Positions 21,503-34,757 are shown, counted from the first letter of the stretch. The stretch is DNA of 64,000 nt from Chlorocebus sabaeus (GCF_047675955.1 NC_132913.1:73279236-73343235); one strand, 5' to 3'. The notes: generated from the letters alone by a model not told the origin. Numbers and translations: made by a program.

Positions 21503-24500
21503 ATTCAGTGAGAATATTAAGAAATCCTTTATCAAGTTAATGTTTTGAAAATAATTCTGCCTATTATTGAAATATAACAATTTTAAATAAATGCTTCTGT
21601 GCATTAAAAATTTTATTCAAATGTTTACATCCTATCTTGTCTCTTTGAAGGCATAGATACAGATATAGAGGCACAGGGATAGGTAAGTAGATGGATATAG
21701 ATGTATAAATATATTTGTGTATATTATTATTATATACACAAGTTTGACTTCTCTAAGATTTTATAAACATTAAGTACCTAGACATTTTACATGGTTTCCA
21801 GAACACTAAGTTTATCCAAAATATAAGTGCTTTTCCAGACAAGATGTATTATTTAAAGACTTCTAATTTCTTCTAGCATGAGGATAAAATAATAAAAATT
21901 TTAAATACATTGCTACCTTGTTTTCTCTTGGACATCATAAGCATTATGTCATTTTCTCATTTATCTGAATAAAAAGAATTATTAATTCCAAGCTAAATTA
22001 GAATTTCATAAATAAAAGCATAATTTCTTTTCATAATTCAATTTCTCACTTTCTCTTTTTTATGACATTTATTCTTACTTTAGAATGACTAAGATGATCT
22101 TTATTACACTGCTTTTTAAAAGTCTTTGGTAAACAGGCACCTGAGGTTACCTCATATTTTCCTTTGTGTAATGGGTCAGCTTAAATCAGCCTGGAGGTTA
22201 ATTCATCATTTTTAAGTTATACTGTAAAACTAATTAACTCACATAGCTCAATACTGCCAGGATATCTTAAAATATTTATTTCTAATTCCCACTTGGTTTT
22301 CTAGATCCATTATTTTATAATATTTCATATTGTTTTCAATTAATATCTCTATGAAATCCCCTTGAGAAAAACATACATCCTTCTACATTATTTCTGAATA
22401 TTATTTTTTGAGTGGGTTTCTTCAGTCTAATTGTAGTTTATTACTCATTTCCTTTCCTTTATGTTATAGTGTTTTCTCAACTTCTGAAAATATTCTTCAC
22501 TTGAATTTATCCCTGAATATTTACACGTAGATATCTTTGTTCCTTTGAAAATTTTTTCTGTTTTAGTAAACATAATATTAGTTATTAAGATGTGCTACAT
22601 TTCTTTGACTCCTATTATCCATTCTTTATCTTGTTAACAATTAAGAGAAGAGGTATTGGTGTTTTTTATATATGCAACTACAATTATTCTAACATTTACA
22701 AAACATTGATTGGGAACAAGATATATAGTCCTTTTTTTCTTTTGCATTAAAATATGTGGGTTTTGCTTTTTAAAGGATTTTTAAAATATTAATTGATTCA
22801 TAAGAAATATTTGTAACATTTTATTAGTTTAATACTTTTAAGTCCTTGTTTGGAGTTAATGTAAGTATTTTTGTGTGTATGTGTGTGTCTGTGTGTGTGT
22901 ATCTGAGAGAGATAGAAGATAGAAAGAGAGATTCTATGTGTCTCTACCTTTGTGTTTAGTTTTCTTTTGCTACATTCTAGCTTTGTTATGTTATAGTCAG
23001 AATAGTGTCTACACTGTGATTTATTGGAATTTTGGAGTGTCTAAAAATGAGATAATTTTTAAAGTGATACACTTACATAAGTTCAAAGAAAGGACAAAAC
23101 AGAAGTTATAGAGAATGTTATGAAAACATGGGATACTACTAGAACACTGTAGAGGAAAATTCTGCTTTAAATATTTTCATTTCTAAAAACAAAAAATGAA
23201 CACAAATTAATTACATACTTAATTCAAGAAAATAGTTTTTAAAAAAACAATCAAATGAACCTAAGAAAATTTGATGAAAGTAATTACTAAAGAGAAATAC
23301 AGACATTAAACATTAGAAAATAATAAAAAGTATACAAATAATAAATAAAAACAAATGTTGACTGTTGGCAATAAAAGCAAACCATAAGATTTAAAAAAAA
23401 AAAAACAACCTTAGTTCACCTAATCAAAAGAACACAAAAAGCAAAAATATGCAAAATGAAAAGAAGCAACATTTCAATTTGATAGGAAAAGAACATTCTT
23501 AAATGTACTCATTCTTCATTCAGGGTGAATATGAGACGACCGTCTGCTGAAAAGAAACACGGTATGCTATAATTATCCAGAACATCAAATAAGGTATCTT
23601 CTAAAACTCAGTTACATCAAATGCCTCACATGTTCTGCAGTGTTTACTTGTATTCATGGCTTAAGGCAATATACAAAGTTGAGACTACAGAGAGAGTCTC
23701 GTGAAACATAATAAAGTGTGGGTCACATAATACTAAAGTAAAAAAAGTATTAATTTTCTTAAATGTGTAAGAGTCATGTGATTCAGCTGGGATATATGAA
23801 GGAAACAATGAACTTAATTATGGGCAGCACTAACCTCCTCACACTTTATCTAGGTAGGCTCAGTCCTGGAAGCTGTCTGATGTCTTGAATTTATAATTGC
23901 CTTGAATAGGAAAAAACAGATTTATTTCATTCAAAAATTAAAAAGGAGAAAACACCACTTTATGACTAAGAACAGGGCTCAGCCTGATCTTAACCTGTGT
24001 TCCAGAAACCTCGTGGTTTCGGAAACGAAGAGCTAGGGTGTTGTCAGTGCTTCTGTGAATATGACATTGCTGTAAATCATATTAAATACTCCAGAACCAA
24101 TTGCTCAAGCCATCTAGAAGTCCACATAATCTAAACAAACTTAGACTGATATTAAGCTGCCCATTTTTCTTCACCCTCTGCCTATAATGAAGAGACCACA
24201 AATTCCATTTTGTTGAGTCCCTCCCATGAGGCTGCGGCTGTGCAGCAAACATCTGCACCTAAAAATAACAACAATAAATAGGTAAACTCTGAGAAATGCT
24301 GATAAAAGATTATAATGCTGATAAAAAAATTAGTATTAAATGCTGATTTTAATTAAAAAATTAAATGCTGATAAATGCTGATTTAAAAAATGTTAATTTT
24401 GTATCAGCAAAGAATGACTGCCCTCCAGTCAGCACAAAACTGTGTTCGACACATACACACCCACACACAGAGCTAATTAAGAGTAACAACTTCCAGAACA

Positions 24501-24595
24501 TTTTAGCCTGTGGCTCTATTAAGTATTGGCTGTAGCAAGGCATGAGTGCAGAGTGCCTTTTACTTATTTTAGTCATGTAATCATCAGATGGGTTC
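21503..24595. other. Three kb without recognised features
   Basis: AT-rich sequence with no gene, RNA or transposon I can name. It contains small simple-sequence patches: GT/GA at about 22871-22932, an A run at 23391-23405, and five spaced copies of aatgctgat at 24294-24385. Diverged old repeats may be hidden here. Confidence 0.4.
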
Positions 24596-25240
24596 TTCCT
24601 GCCCATTGCATAGACAAAAATCAATCCACTGAGACTACAGCATTGAAGTAGAGAAGTGGTTTAATTGATGTGAGGCTGGCACACATGAGAGAACTGAAGT
24701 TAGCACTCATATCATAGCTAGGGAATGGGTGATCTTTACTGACTGAGGATGAAATCATAGGGGTGTGGAAAATGGTACTCATATGCTGAGTCCACCTCTG
24801 GGTGGGGCTACAGGATCAGTTGAGTCATGAGTCTGGGTGGGAACAGTCTGAAAGGTATCTCAAAAAACCATTCTTAGGTTCTACAATAGTGATGTTATCT
24901 ATAGTAGTAATTGGTCAAGTCACAAATCTTGTGACCTCTGGTCACATAACTCCTGAGCAGTAAAGGATTATAGACACTATGCCTACATCTTAGCAGAGTT
25001 CAGGCCCCTCGCGACTTTTCATTAGTTTCACAAGGGTGGTTTTGGGTCTCTGAGCAAAGAGAAGAGTAGTTTAAGGAGGGGTTGTTATTGTTGTGTTCAA
25101 GTTAAACTGTAAACTAAATTCCTCCCAAAGTTAGCTTGGCCTATGCCCAAGAATGACCAAGGACGACTTAGGGGTCAGAAGCAAGACGGAGTCAACTATG
25201 TGAGATAGCTCTCAGTAGTAAGTTTACAAAAGCACCTTCA
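24596..25240 (-). mobile_element. ERV LTR, reverse strand (family unassigned), copy 1
   Basis: Reads as the complement of an ERV LTR. Recognisable blocks are cattcttaggttctacaatagtgatgttatc, ttaaactgtaaactaaattcctcccaaagttag and gtcagaagcaagacggagtc, common in a primate LTR family I recognise (possibly MER21-like, not confirmed). The approximate end is agcaccttca at 25240. No internal region is evident. The block at 26502-27055 looks like a related, more diverged copy on the same strand. Confidence 0.62.
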
Positions 25241-25854
25241 GTAGACTGTGAACCTAGGAGAAATATTCCACATGTTGTGAAAGAAATGTTTCAGGTAAAA
25301 GCTGAGATAAATATTCAAAAAATAAGTTAATGAAGTTGCCTAGATGAATTCATGGAGCAGAATCAATGCAGGCACCAAAAAAAAAAAAAAAAAAAAAAAA
25401 AAGAACGAATCAGATAATACAAAACCTGGATAAATACTGCTGAGGAACTTCTGCCAAGGTGCTTCTGGTAACATTTATATGTTCGAGGTGCTAATGTGTT
25501 TATGGTGTTTGACTATTTTCAGTAAGCTACAGCTAAAAAAGTTATTTCTACTCTTGATGGCATGTTGGATCTTTAAAAAAATATTAGTACTGGGTATCAA
25601 ATCACCACCTTCTGATTTAACTTATCTCCTTGTAGCCTGGGCATCGCATTTTAAAATCTGATTTTTTTAAAGTGTCCCAGAGATTTCTAACATGCAGCAA
25701 ATGTTGAAATTCACTGAGTGAGGAAAACACGCTTAGAATAAATGTACATTCCTACCCATCCCATCCCCAAAGATTGCAGCTTCTCCTCTGTTGCTATACC
25801 AAACCAAGTAGCAAGATGATAAAAATGGATTCCTTTTTCTTTAATTATCTAGAA
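25241..25854. other. Unassigned spacer with A26 run
   Basis: Contains a pure run of 26 A at 25377-25402, without an identifiable Alu or L1 body beside it. Otherwise no feature recognised. Confidence 0.4.
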
Positions 25855-26018
25855 AAGAGATTGGCCTGCCTGCATTTGTAAATAAAAATTTTACTGGACA
25901 CAATTATGGTTTCTATTTTTCATCTATTGTACTACTATGTTGGAGTTGAATAACTACAATAAAGACTATGTTGGCAAAACTGATTGGCGCTTTACAGAAA
26001 GTTTGCCGACCCTTGACT
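25855..26018 (+). mobile_element. MER3-like hAT element, partial
   Basis: Matches the MER3 family of non-autonomous hAT-Charlie transposons: ttggcctgcctgcatttgtaaataaaaattttactgg at the left and ctttacagaaagtttgccgacccttg at the right. The 5' terminal repeat is degraded. Opposite orientation to the copy at 30270. Confidence 0.75.
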
Positions 26019-26262
26019 GATGAGACTAACTGAGCCACTCTTGCTCCTTGCCTATTTTTAATTCATTATCCTCCCTCATCGTTGCCAGTAAGCTACAGGG
26101 GGATAAGAAAAGTAAGATGGGCAGAGAAAGCACATGTTACAATTTTGAAGGAATTTCATGATTTTTAATTTTTGTACTCAAATGGACATAAAAATTACTG
26201 AAGTGAGAATGTTTGAGGTTAAAGAGGAATAAAACTTTCTATTTACTGACTGCTATAAACTG

Positions 26263-27250
26263 AATGTTTGCATCTCTACAAATTCATATGTTGAAGCCCT
26301 AACCCACAGTGAGGTTGAATTTGGAGACATGTCCTTTAAGGAAGTAATTAAGGTTAAATGAAGTCATAAGAGTGTGACCTTAATCCAGTAGGATAAGTGT
26401 CTTCATAAGAAGAGACACCAGAGACAGCATTCTTTTTCTTTTTTTCTAACTCTTTCTCTTCTCCTGCCACCCCTACTTCTACCCTCAGCTGCACACCCAC
26501 TTGTTACAGGACTGCCAGTTTTCTATGCCCACTGCACAGCCACAGACCAATACACTGACAGCAGGGTTGCAGCAGAGAAAGGGTTTAATAATCACAACTC
26601 ACCCAATGAGGAAATGAGAAGAATTCTCAAGCCTCAAATCCATTTTGTCAAGGGGCTGTGGGAAAGGGTTTTCAAGGGGATTTATGGAGAGTAAGGGGCT
26701 GGAAAATTTGAGGTCATCAATTGGTCAGGATAAGGGACATGAAATCATCAAGATGCAGCAACTGCATTTCTTCATGAGTCAGCTTCTTACTGGGCCCGCC
26801 AGACCAGCTGGCATCTGTAGTTTTCTTAGTATGAAGAACTTAGGAAAGAAGCTCCAATAGAAGGCTTATCATCTCACAATGTCTTAGACTTTATAGAATA
26901 GAAAATGAAAAGAGTCTTGTGACAAGGGCCACATTACACTGGAGTAGTGACTCTACAAGGAAGTGAGCCAAAAGGCAAGTTGGCATAATGATTGCTACTG
27001 TGATTAGCTGGATTTTTTTTTCTTAATCGATTTTATAAAATCCTGAGGTGAGGTGGTTTCACACTGAGGTAAGAACATGTGAAGATAAGTGAAAAGGAAG
27101 CCAGCTGCAAGCCAAGAAATGAGCCCTCTCCAGAAACCAAATTGGTTTGATGTTGAACTTTCAGCCTCAGAATTGTGAGAAAATAAAATTTCTGTTGTTT
27201 AGACCACTCAGTCTATGTTATTTTGTTATGGAAACCTGAGTAGACTAAGA
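26263..27250 (+). mobile_element. MLT1-type MaLR LTR, split by another LTR
   Basis: The left part (26263-26470) has tgaatgtttgcatctctacaaattcatatgttgaagccc and caccagagaca. The right part (27070-27250) has gccagctgcaagccaagaaatgagccctc, the cagcctcagaattgtgagaaaataaa block and a ccactcagtctatgttattttgttatgg end. These are consecutive in MLT1 LTRs, so about 550-600 bases at 26502-27055 were inserted later. Confidence 0.78.
26502..27055 (-). mobile_element. ERV LTR, reverse strand (family unassigned), copy 2
   Basis: Sits inside the MLT1 LTR. It shares with 24596-25240 the layout of a start like tgcccactgcacagccacagaccaatacactga, then a gcagagaaagggtttaat block, followed by diverged LTR body. 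Same orientation as that copy. The family call rests on this similarity; boundaries are approximate. Confidence 0.55.
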
Positions 27251-28714
27251 CACAAGTGAAAAGTTAAGAGATAAGCTATAGGCTTCTCAAATTTAAACCT
27301 AGAGAAAAAGGAAAAATTAGCTTCAGCACAGTTTTAAAAGGTCAGTTTTGGGGGAGGCAGAATAAAGTGGTTTTCTAGTTGGAACTCACCATGGGTTACA
27401 TTTTGGACATTTGCACAAAGCATTCTCATCACCGTGACACATTTTAAAAGTAATTTTGAACACAAGATAGATGTTTCCTTTGATGATTACCTGGTTTTGT
27501 TTCTTCTTCCTTTTTTTCTTTTGTTTTAGTTTCTAATGTCATTATAGTTGTTTCTATATACTAGGGAAAATGCCTTAATTTACTTATTAATGTAAATTTG
27601 TGACTTGTATATAAATGTTGTAAAATTTACTACACATTCCCATTATCCTTGTTCAGTTTTGTAATAAAAACTTACTCCTCTTATGAAGGACTTCTCTTTT
27701 CTCTAACTACCCCCCCATCCACATCACAAATTATCAGTAATATTTTATAGAAATAGTAAAACAAAATATATAACACAGACACACAAACACATATATATGC
27801 ATATACATAATTCTGAAAAGAAATTACCAAAGTTAATCTCCCCTAAAATTATTATTTAAAGTTATATGCCTTGAAAAAACTAAAATAACATGACAAGAAA
27901 AATTTTTCTTTATTATAATCTACTTCTAACTGGGGAAAAAAGTCTTGAATTTTACAAAAATATTTGCTTTTGGGAGATGCTTCTTTTCACCCTTATTATT
28001 CTCTTGACTCCAATTAAAAGGAAATTTTACTTTACTCCTTTGGAAAGTCTGGCTAGCTATGTTAAGAATCTCACATCTACTTATAAATGACTTTTGTCAT
28101 TTTTTTACTTTTTAAAATTCAAATATATTACATATATTTTATTATGGAAATATTTTAAGTAGTTTGGAAATGAACTGCCACATGGAATTCAAAACAAAGA
28201 AACTTCTATTGCCTTTTCTTTTTTAAGTACTACAACCACATTTTCTCCAAGTACAATTTTTGTTTTCTGTTTACCAATAGACCAGTATGAGAAGTTGTGG
28301 TACCAACATCCTTGCTCTCTCCAGAACAAAAGGTAAGCATACTTACTGGCTGCTGTGAAAGATTCAGGTGTTATAAGCTCAGAGCGCTCATGTAACACAA
28401 CTAGTGTTTGCATAGACATTACTTGGTACACTCCACAGGGAGATTGGGGCTCAGAAAATCAGTAGAAAAAAATGATATTCTGGCTACTGCTAGTTCTTAA
28501 AAATTAAAATTCTTTATCTCTGACCCAGAAATCATGTCTCTGCTTTCAGCAACCATGAAATTGTGGTAAATTTACTTATTAGATTTCAAGTAGGGTAAAA
28601 TTTCAGACCTTACACAATTTTTGACAATTTTTATCCTCCAATAAACTAGACTAGCTGTGACGACAGACTCTTAATGTGGCCTGCATTATTGCTGCCTCTT
28701 TTTGTTCACACCCT
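27251..28714. other. Unassigned AT-rich sequence
   Basis: No gene or transposon recognised. A short ac/at-rich patch lies near 27775-27810. Confidence 0.4.
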
Positions 28715-29165
28715 TGTGGAATACCCTTCACTCTATTGAGTATGGGCTGGACTTGTGACTTGCTTCAAACTGATAGAATATGGCAAAAATATATGATTAC
28801 ATATATAATATATAACATAAGGTTGTATATTCATCTTTTGAGTCTCTTCTTGGCTGGCTTTAAGGTAGCAAGGAACCATATTGAGGAGCCAAAAAATAGC
28901 AAGGAATAACAGTCAATCTCTGAGAGTGAAACATTGAATTTCTCCAACAACCTGAATGAGCCTTGAAGAACATCTTTACCCATCCAAACCTCAGATAAGA
29001 CTGCGTGCGGCCCCAGCCAACCCTCTAATTGCAGTCCTGTGAGATCCTACTCAGAGAACTGAGATAAGCTAGGCCTGGACTCCTGGATCTCAAAAACTGT
29101 GATAAAACAAATGCATGTTACTTTAAGCTGCTAAGCTTGTAGTAATACTGGTATGTAGCAATACA
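28715..29165 (+). mobile_element. MaLR/MLT1-like LTR
   Basis: Shows gagtatgggctggacttgtgacttgcttc at the left, a gaatgagccttgaagaacatc block, gcggccccagccaaccctctaattgcagtcctgtgag in the middle and an actttaagctgctaag...gtagcaatac end. This order is typical of old MaLR LTRs. Diverged; the left boundary is uncertain. Confidence 0.6.
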
Positions 29166-30269
29166 TAAATAATATACTATCTTACCCACAGCATGGCCTC
29201 AGGGAGGCATTCCAAGGACATGAAACTGAAAGCTGCATGATCTCTTAAGGTCTGGACTCAGAAGTCAAATAACATCCTCCAATTGGTCAAAACAAGCCAG
29301 AATGCCAGCTTATGTGCAAGGAGTGAGGAAATAAATTTCAGCTCTTAATGGAAGGAACAGAAAATTACAACTCAAAGGACAGTGGGAGGAACCATTTTAA
29401 ACATCTTTAAAAACTAACTACCACAATCTTTTCTGTGATCTCAATAATTCACATCCCTACCACATGCAAAATAAACTCCTCGCCTGTCAAGACAAGTCTT
29501 GCCAGAAATGGCTTCAGGCTCAAAGTCCATCCATGAGATTCATATTAGACTCCTCAAATACTATAAAAAAAATTAAAAACTAGGGTTTCTGTTTTGTTTT
29601 ATTCAATTTTTGTGGTTTAAAAATAGTGTAAAAGCAAATGTTCCCTGTTAATATAACAGTAGTTAAATATAATCAAAATGACAAAACCTAGATGAGAGCC
29701 CACCCCTAAATGTGGAAAAACCTTATCTCCTATTTCAGCTTTATTCTTTCCCCTTTCTCTTCAAAACTCTCAGCTGAGTTTTACTTTGTCTTAAACCTTT
29801 CCTCTCAATGTATAATGGCTTTTCCTCTCAATGTATAACACTACCTCACTCTCCTACTTGTTCTTTAGCCAATAAGAATTTTTAATACATCTATCTTAAA
29901 AGTGGCAGCAGTGAAGTTAGCAGTAAGGAAATGTAACAGGAGCATGTTAGAGGAGAAAGGGATTATATGTTATCATTCTCGTTTGGGAGTATGAATTAAC
30001 AAAGCATAGATTATTGAAGTTTTTTGTGAATATTGTTATCCCTTGTTTCATTTTCTTTTTCTTTAAGTGATATAACTAACATTTTAGGCAGTGGAATTTG
30101 TACGTTTTAAATGATGGGCAGGCCTTCTTTACTAAGATATGCTTCCTTTCCACTTTCTAGCTCCCATTCTCACCCACTGATTTTCCTATCGAGAATACAG
30201 GAAAACAAAAAACAAAAAACAAAAAACCTGAAGATAAAGGTTAAATAAGTCTGCTAAGTTACTCTAAAG
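29166..30269. other. Mostly unassigned, with a diverged repeat at about 29185-29400
   Basis: The first 200 bases (agctgcatgatctcttaaggtctggactcagaagtc, tccaattggtcaaaacaag) resemble an old interspersed repeat also seen at 39461-39840, family not named. The remainder shows nothing beyond a (caaaaaa)-rich patch at about 30203-30227. Confidence 0.4.
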
Positions 30270-30480
30270 CACTGGTTGGCAAACTTTTTCTGTGAAGAGC
30301 CAGACAGTAAATATTTTAGACTGTAGGCCAAATGTTGTCCACTGCAACTACATAACTCTACCACTGCAACATGAAAGCAGCCATTAATAACATGGAAACA
30401 AATGGGCAAATGTAAAAAACAAATTTACAGAAATCGTATGCAGACTGGATTTGATCTGCACACTGTAGTTTATAGACCCC
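30270..30480 (-). mobile_element. MER3 hAT-Charlie element
   Basis: Starts cactggttggcaaactttttctgtgaagagccagacagtaaatatttta and ends tagtttatagacccctg. This is the full MER3 layout of about 210 bases with imperfect terminal inverted repeats (cactggttggcaaac versus the complement of the right end). hAT elements leave 8-base target duplications, but the flanks ctctaaag and acttagag match only partly. Non-autonomous, no coding capacity. Confidence 0.85.
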
Positions 30481-32994
30481 TGACTTAGAGCAGCACTGTC
30501 ATCTACAAGTATAATGTGATCCTGCATATCTAACTTTAGATTTTATAGTGGCCTCACTTAAAAACTAAACAGAAACAGGTGAAATTAATTTTGAGGCTGT
30601 TTTCTTTAACCCACTATATCTAAAATATTAACTTTTCAACATGTAATCAATTAATAAATTTGTTATTTTATGGTATTTTTTCTATAAGAGTACTATCTTT
30701 TACATGCTTTAAAAATATTTTAAACACCATCTTTTTAAAAATCTCTACATTTGTTTTTCTTTCTTTCGTACTAACTTCAAAATGTAGTGTGAGTTTTATA
30801 CTTATTATAGTACATCTCAATTTGGACCAGCCAAACATCACATGCTCAATTACCACATGTGTCTGTTGGCTATCTTATTGGGCGGAACAACCTTACACTA
30901 TGAATAAAGTGAAAACAAATTCATATTACCCAAAACCTATGTCGTCTTCTTTTGCCAGTTTAATTTCTCCTATACCTAAATTAGAAGGTTTAAGTAGACA
31001 CATTATTCAACAATATTCAACAATACTAAAAACCCATAATCTGTGTGTGTGTGTTTATTTTATTTTATTTTATTTTTCCAAAACCATTGTCACTGACCTA
31101 CAAGGGCATATAGAGAGAGAATATATTATTTAAATGAGAATATATTAGTTAAATGATTGTCTTAACTTAGTGATTGGGTACTTTAGTTAGATATCCAAGT
31201 TACATGGTCACAAAACAAAATTTGGATTTCTTGTTGAAAATGTAGATTTTCCCTACAGATTACATTTTATAGAACTAAATGTTGGCCTAAAATTTTATAA
31301 TTAATAAATATTCCATGGTTTTTCTGGAACCCGGGCTAGTTTATACAAAGTTGCCTAGTGAAGATAATATGGATATGCATATAAACTAATTCCTGTAATG
31401 ACCTGGAAACAAAACTATTCTTTTAACAGTCACACAAACAAAAATAAATAAGAAAAAAACAGTCCTGGCAAACACAAGTGGCTTTTAAAAATTTTCATCA
31501 TTTCTCACTCAACAAGCAATTCTCATTTATTTTCCATTTTATCTAATTCATTTTCTCTTTTCTTCTTCCTTGGTTTCATTTTTGCCTTTGTTTTCCCATT
31601 ATTTCTTACAAACTGAACTGTTTTCTTTATCTGACCTCCCTCTCACCACCCTCAGAATTTTATTCTCAACTTTTACTCCCATGATATCTTATTAATAGAT
31701 TCAGTCTCTCTCTTTCATCCTTACTCCTATTTTCACACGTGGTTCTTGCTCTCCTAGTGCCACTGTATTCCTTATAACATCCCTCCATTTATCTCCAACA
31801 ATGTCCATGACATAAATCATCACTTCAATAGCCACTTTCAGTTTATCCAGCTCAAAATTCTTCAATAAAACTGACTGAAATAGAGTATGAGATCTCATCA
31901 ATTTGCCATAGGCTGTTAAAAATGAAACAGACCTTAAAAATATTTCCTGCCATTACAGATTCCTGATACAGTGCAAAGAATTTTTCACTTATGTGATACA
32001 TTCCAGAATATTTCCAGCGGATGGGTGACTTGCCGTTTTTTATGTCACTCTTCAACAGTTCCAGTGATTCGATGCAATATAAAGCTAAGTGACAAATGTG
32101 AAACACCATGGACATTTTAACTGAAAAGTAGAAAGGGACAACAGTAGAGAAAGAAAGACAGAAAAGTAAAGATATACAGATAGGACCTGTGAGAGGAAAA
32201 GAAGAATAGAGACATGAACAAATAAACAGACAGAGGAAAATGAGAGGAAAGACACTCAGCAAGAGACAAAGAGAAAAAAAATGAGAAGAAATACATTAAA
32301 ATTACATGATTATCTTTGGATGAAATGAATATAGGATAATTTCATTTTCTTGGCTTTATTTTTCACATTTTCTATAAATAAGCATACATTACTTTTATAA
32401 CTAGTTTAGATACAGTTCTGTTGACAATTTTGTGCTATAATCTAAAAAACATATGTAATTTTAAATATAATTTAATATTAAGACAAAATAATTTTACCCG
32501 TTCTTATTGTAAAAATATGACATTTGTTGACATTCTTGGTCTGAAAGATAGGTTCTGGAATCAAGTATTTTAATATAAATTTGAGTTTTAATCTCAAAGC
32601 TACTTCAATGAAGGTATAATGAAGCTTTTGCATTAAACCTGGACTCTCAAATTTCTAAATGGCCTTATTTTCTAAAAGTGTTAGTTTTCACACCATTTCT
32701 CTAATAAGCTATCAGAGTCTCTAAATCTTTCCAGTGATGATCAAAATCAAAATTTAAATCTGTTCTTCTGGAAAACTCTGAATCATTATTAAAAGAAAAA
32801 CAAACTAGAAATTCTTCTTGAAATGAATTAACATCAACAGAAGGTGAATACTAAATTGCGTGAGGAATAAATGAACTCTCAATGTTGTATTCCAGTCATA
32901 TTTTACTTCCAACATGCTCCCACTGGCCTTCCTGACTTCACAGGCAGTCTTTTTCGGGGCTGTCCTCTTCGGAACAACTGAATTACCTACATCA
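30481..32994. other. 2.5 kb without recognised features
   Basis: AT-rich. Open frames of 157 codons (30660-31133, forward) and 136 codons (32262 down to 31852) exist. I recognise no family, and composition is as expected of AT-rich chance frames. No splice-flanked exon pattern seen. A gttttattttattttattt run lies at about 31053-31075. Confidence 0.4.
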
Positions 32995-33115
32995 ACTGTT
33001 TAGTCATTTGATAAATATTTTGTTAACTTTTGCTGTATACCCAGTATTGCTCTAAAATTTTACTATAAAAAGATAATTTATAAGATCTCTGCCTTTAAGA
33101 CATGCTATAATAATA
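32995..33115 (-). mobile_element. L2 3'-end fragment
   Basis: gtcatttgataaatattttgttaacttttgctgtatacccagtattgctct corresponds to the antisense of the L2 3' end (ttattgagcgcctactatgtgccaggcactgt). Strongly diverged. Confidence 0.5.
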
Positions 33116-33525
33116 TCTACAATTTAGTGTGATAAAGCACTTAGCAAAGATAGGAATGAAAGCCTATATCCAATGTCACTGTGAATCTGGATGAAAATTA
33201 ATAAATAGTAGGTGTCCAAAAATACATATGTGTCAAATTAATAGATAGTGGAGTATGTAATCAATATATTTAGAATATATGTAGAATTAATTTCCCTTGT
33301 TTTTCACAAAATAAAATGAAATGTTAGCATGAGTTAATTCTTTTGGAAATAACTTTATAATGCTATATGCATAAATAATATTGGGGAGATTATGTGAAGT
33401 AAAGGTAGAGGAACATTGTTGAGCAAATAATTTAGCAACAAGCAATCCGTAGAACTAATGCAAGATTAGTATATCCTTTGAAGAGTATGTTAGAATTCTT
33501 TTTTTTAGAATTTTATGCGTTCTTT
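33116..33525. other. Unassigned AT-rich spacer
   Basis: Nothing recognised. Confidence 0.4.
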
Positions 33526-33538
33526 ATATGGTTTTATT
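33526..33538. repeat. Target-site duplication of Alu (33539-33852)
   Basis: atatggttttatt here and atatgggttttatt at 33853-33866, differing by one added g. Confidence 0.75.
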
Positions 33539-33852
33539 GTTTTGTTTTGTTGTTGTTTGTTTATTTGTTTTCCCGAGATGGAGTCTTGCTCTGTCACCCA
33601 GGCCTGGAGTGCAGTGGTGTGATCTTGGCTCACTGCAACCTCCGCCTCCCGGGTTCAAGCGATTATCCTGCCTCAACCTCCCACATAGCTGGGATTTCAG
33701 GTGCCCACCACTCTGCCCGGTTAATTTTTGTACTTTTTTAGTAAAGACGGGGTTTCATCATGTTGGCCAGGCTGGTCTTGAACCTCTGACCTGGTGATCC
33801 GCCTGCCTCCCAAAGTGCTGGGATTACAGGTGTAAGCCCCCACACCCAGCCC
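33539..33852 (-). mobile_element. AluS-like element, reverse strand
   Basis: Full-length dimeric Alu. Starts with the T-rich tail (33539-33573), then gagatggagtcttgctctgtcacccagg, both monomers, and ends ggtgtaagcccccacacccagcc. Box A and B sequence is present on the reverse strand in degraded form. Flanked by a 13/14-base duplication. Confidence 0.95.
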
Positions 33853-33866
33853 ATATGGGTTTTATT

Positions 33867-34757
33867 ATAAATCCATTTTATTAAAATGTTCTTGAAATCT
33901 TATTCTTTTTAGTCTTTGCTTTTTACTTAATGATATTTGAAGATACTGTAACTTGAAATAAAAGATCAAAAAACAGAACAAGTAAAAAAGTGATTTTTGA
34001 GACATAATAACCTAAAATTCTGGAACAAAATTAAACTCACATTTCAAATGAAGTAATTTGTATAGGTGTACTTCACCTTTCTTTAAAAAACCACTAGTAT
34101 CAAATGAAGATCTTCAAAAAGTGAGAGGGCTTCAGACAGTAGTTTTCATAATGAAAGAATTAGTAAGAGGAAGCAGCTTCTTTCACCTTTCCAATTCTTT
34201 TTAAGTCAGACATTTGTGTTACCCTAACTATAACTTATACTTTGAACCTTCAAGACACTAAGAATGCTGGCTTTTACCTCTTATTTTCTATAATCTGGTG
34301 TTGAGTAGACTCAGCCATTAAGTCATAAGAATCATCTATAAAAATGAATATCATATAAAAGTAATGAGTAATGAAATAATTGCATGAAAAATCATAGTGA
34401 TTATTAGTATTTTATTATAATATTCTAAATATGTAGTATTGGTTTATTATACTTTGCCCTGAAGACAATTCTAGAAGATTTGGTTTTCTGAGCTAAAATG
34501 ATTTTTCTAATGAGAACAAAAGAACAATAAAATTATGCAATCAATTCCTCTGCCCTGTACCTCACAAAAAGAAAGACCAAACAGAAATAATTTGTGTTTG
34601 ACATTAGCTGCTTAATGCAACCAGTAATCTCAAATTTTAGAAAACCATCAGTTTTCAATTACAAACAAGTACAATATGGTGTTGTTTTATTACCAAGAGT
34701 TATGTTCCTATGTTGCATTACAAAATCATTGCCCATTGGTTTAACAAGTGTTTAAAT
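33867..34757. other. Unassigned AT-rich sequence
   Basis: Nothing recognised. Confidence 0.4.

Noticed and set aside
25377..25402. A26 run as the tail of a retrocopy
   Set aside because: No gene-like or SINE-like sequence precedes or follows it, and no target duplication was found.
30660..31133. 157-codon forward open frame
   Set aside because: AT-rich, low-complexity, hydrophobic composition, no family recognised, and no splice or promoter context. Treated as chance.
31852..32262. 136-codon reverse open frame
   Set aside because: Starts with a leucine/phenylalanine/serine-rich stretch from a purine-rich complement, with no recognisable domain. A possible lone exon cannot be excluded without conservation data, but nothing supports it.
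32540..32660. Possible MIR
   Set aside because: A ggttctggaatcaag start is suggestive, but the rest does not follow MIR order.
33478..33797. Two forward frames of 87-89 codons
   Set aside because: These are translations of the reverse-strand Alu, a well-known source of spurious proteins.
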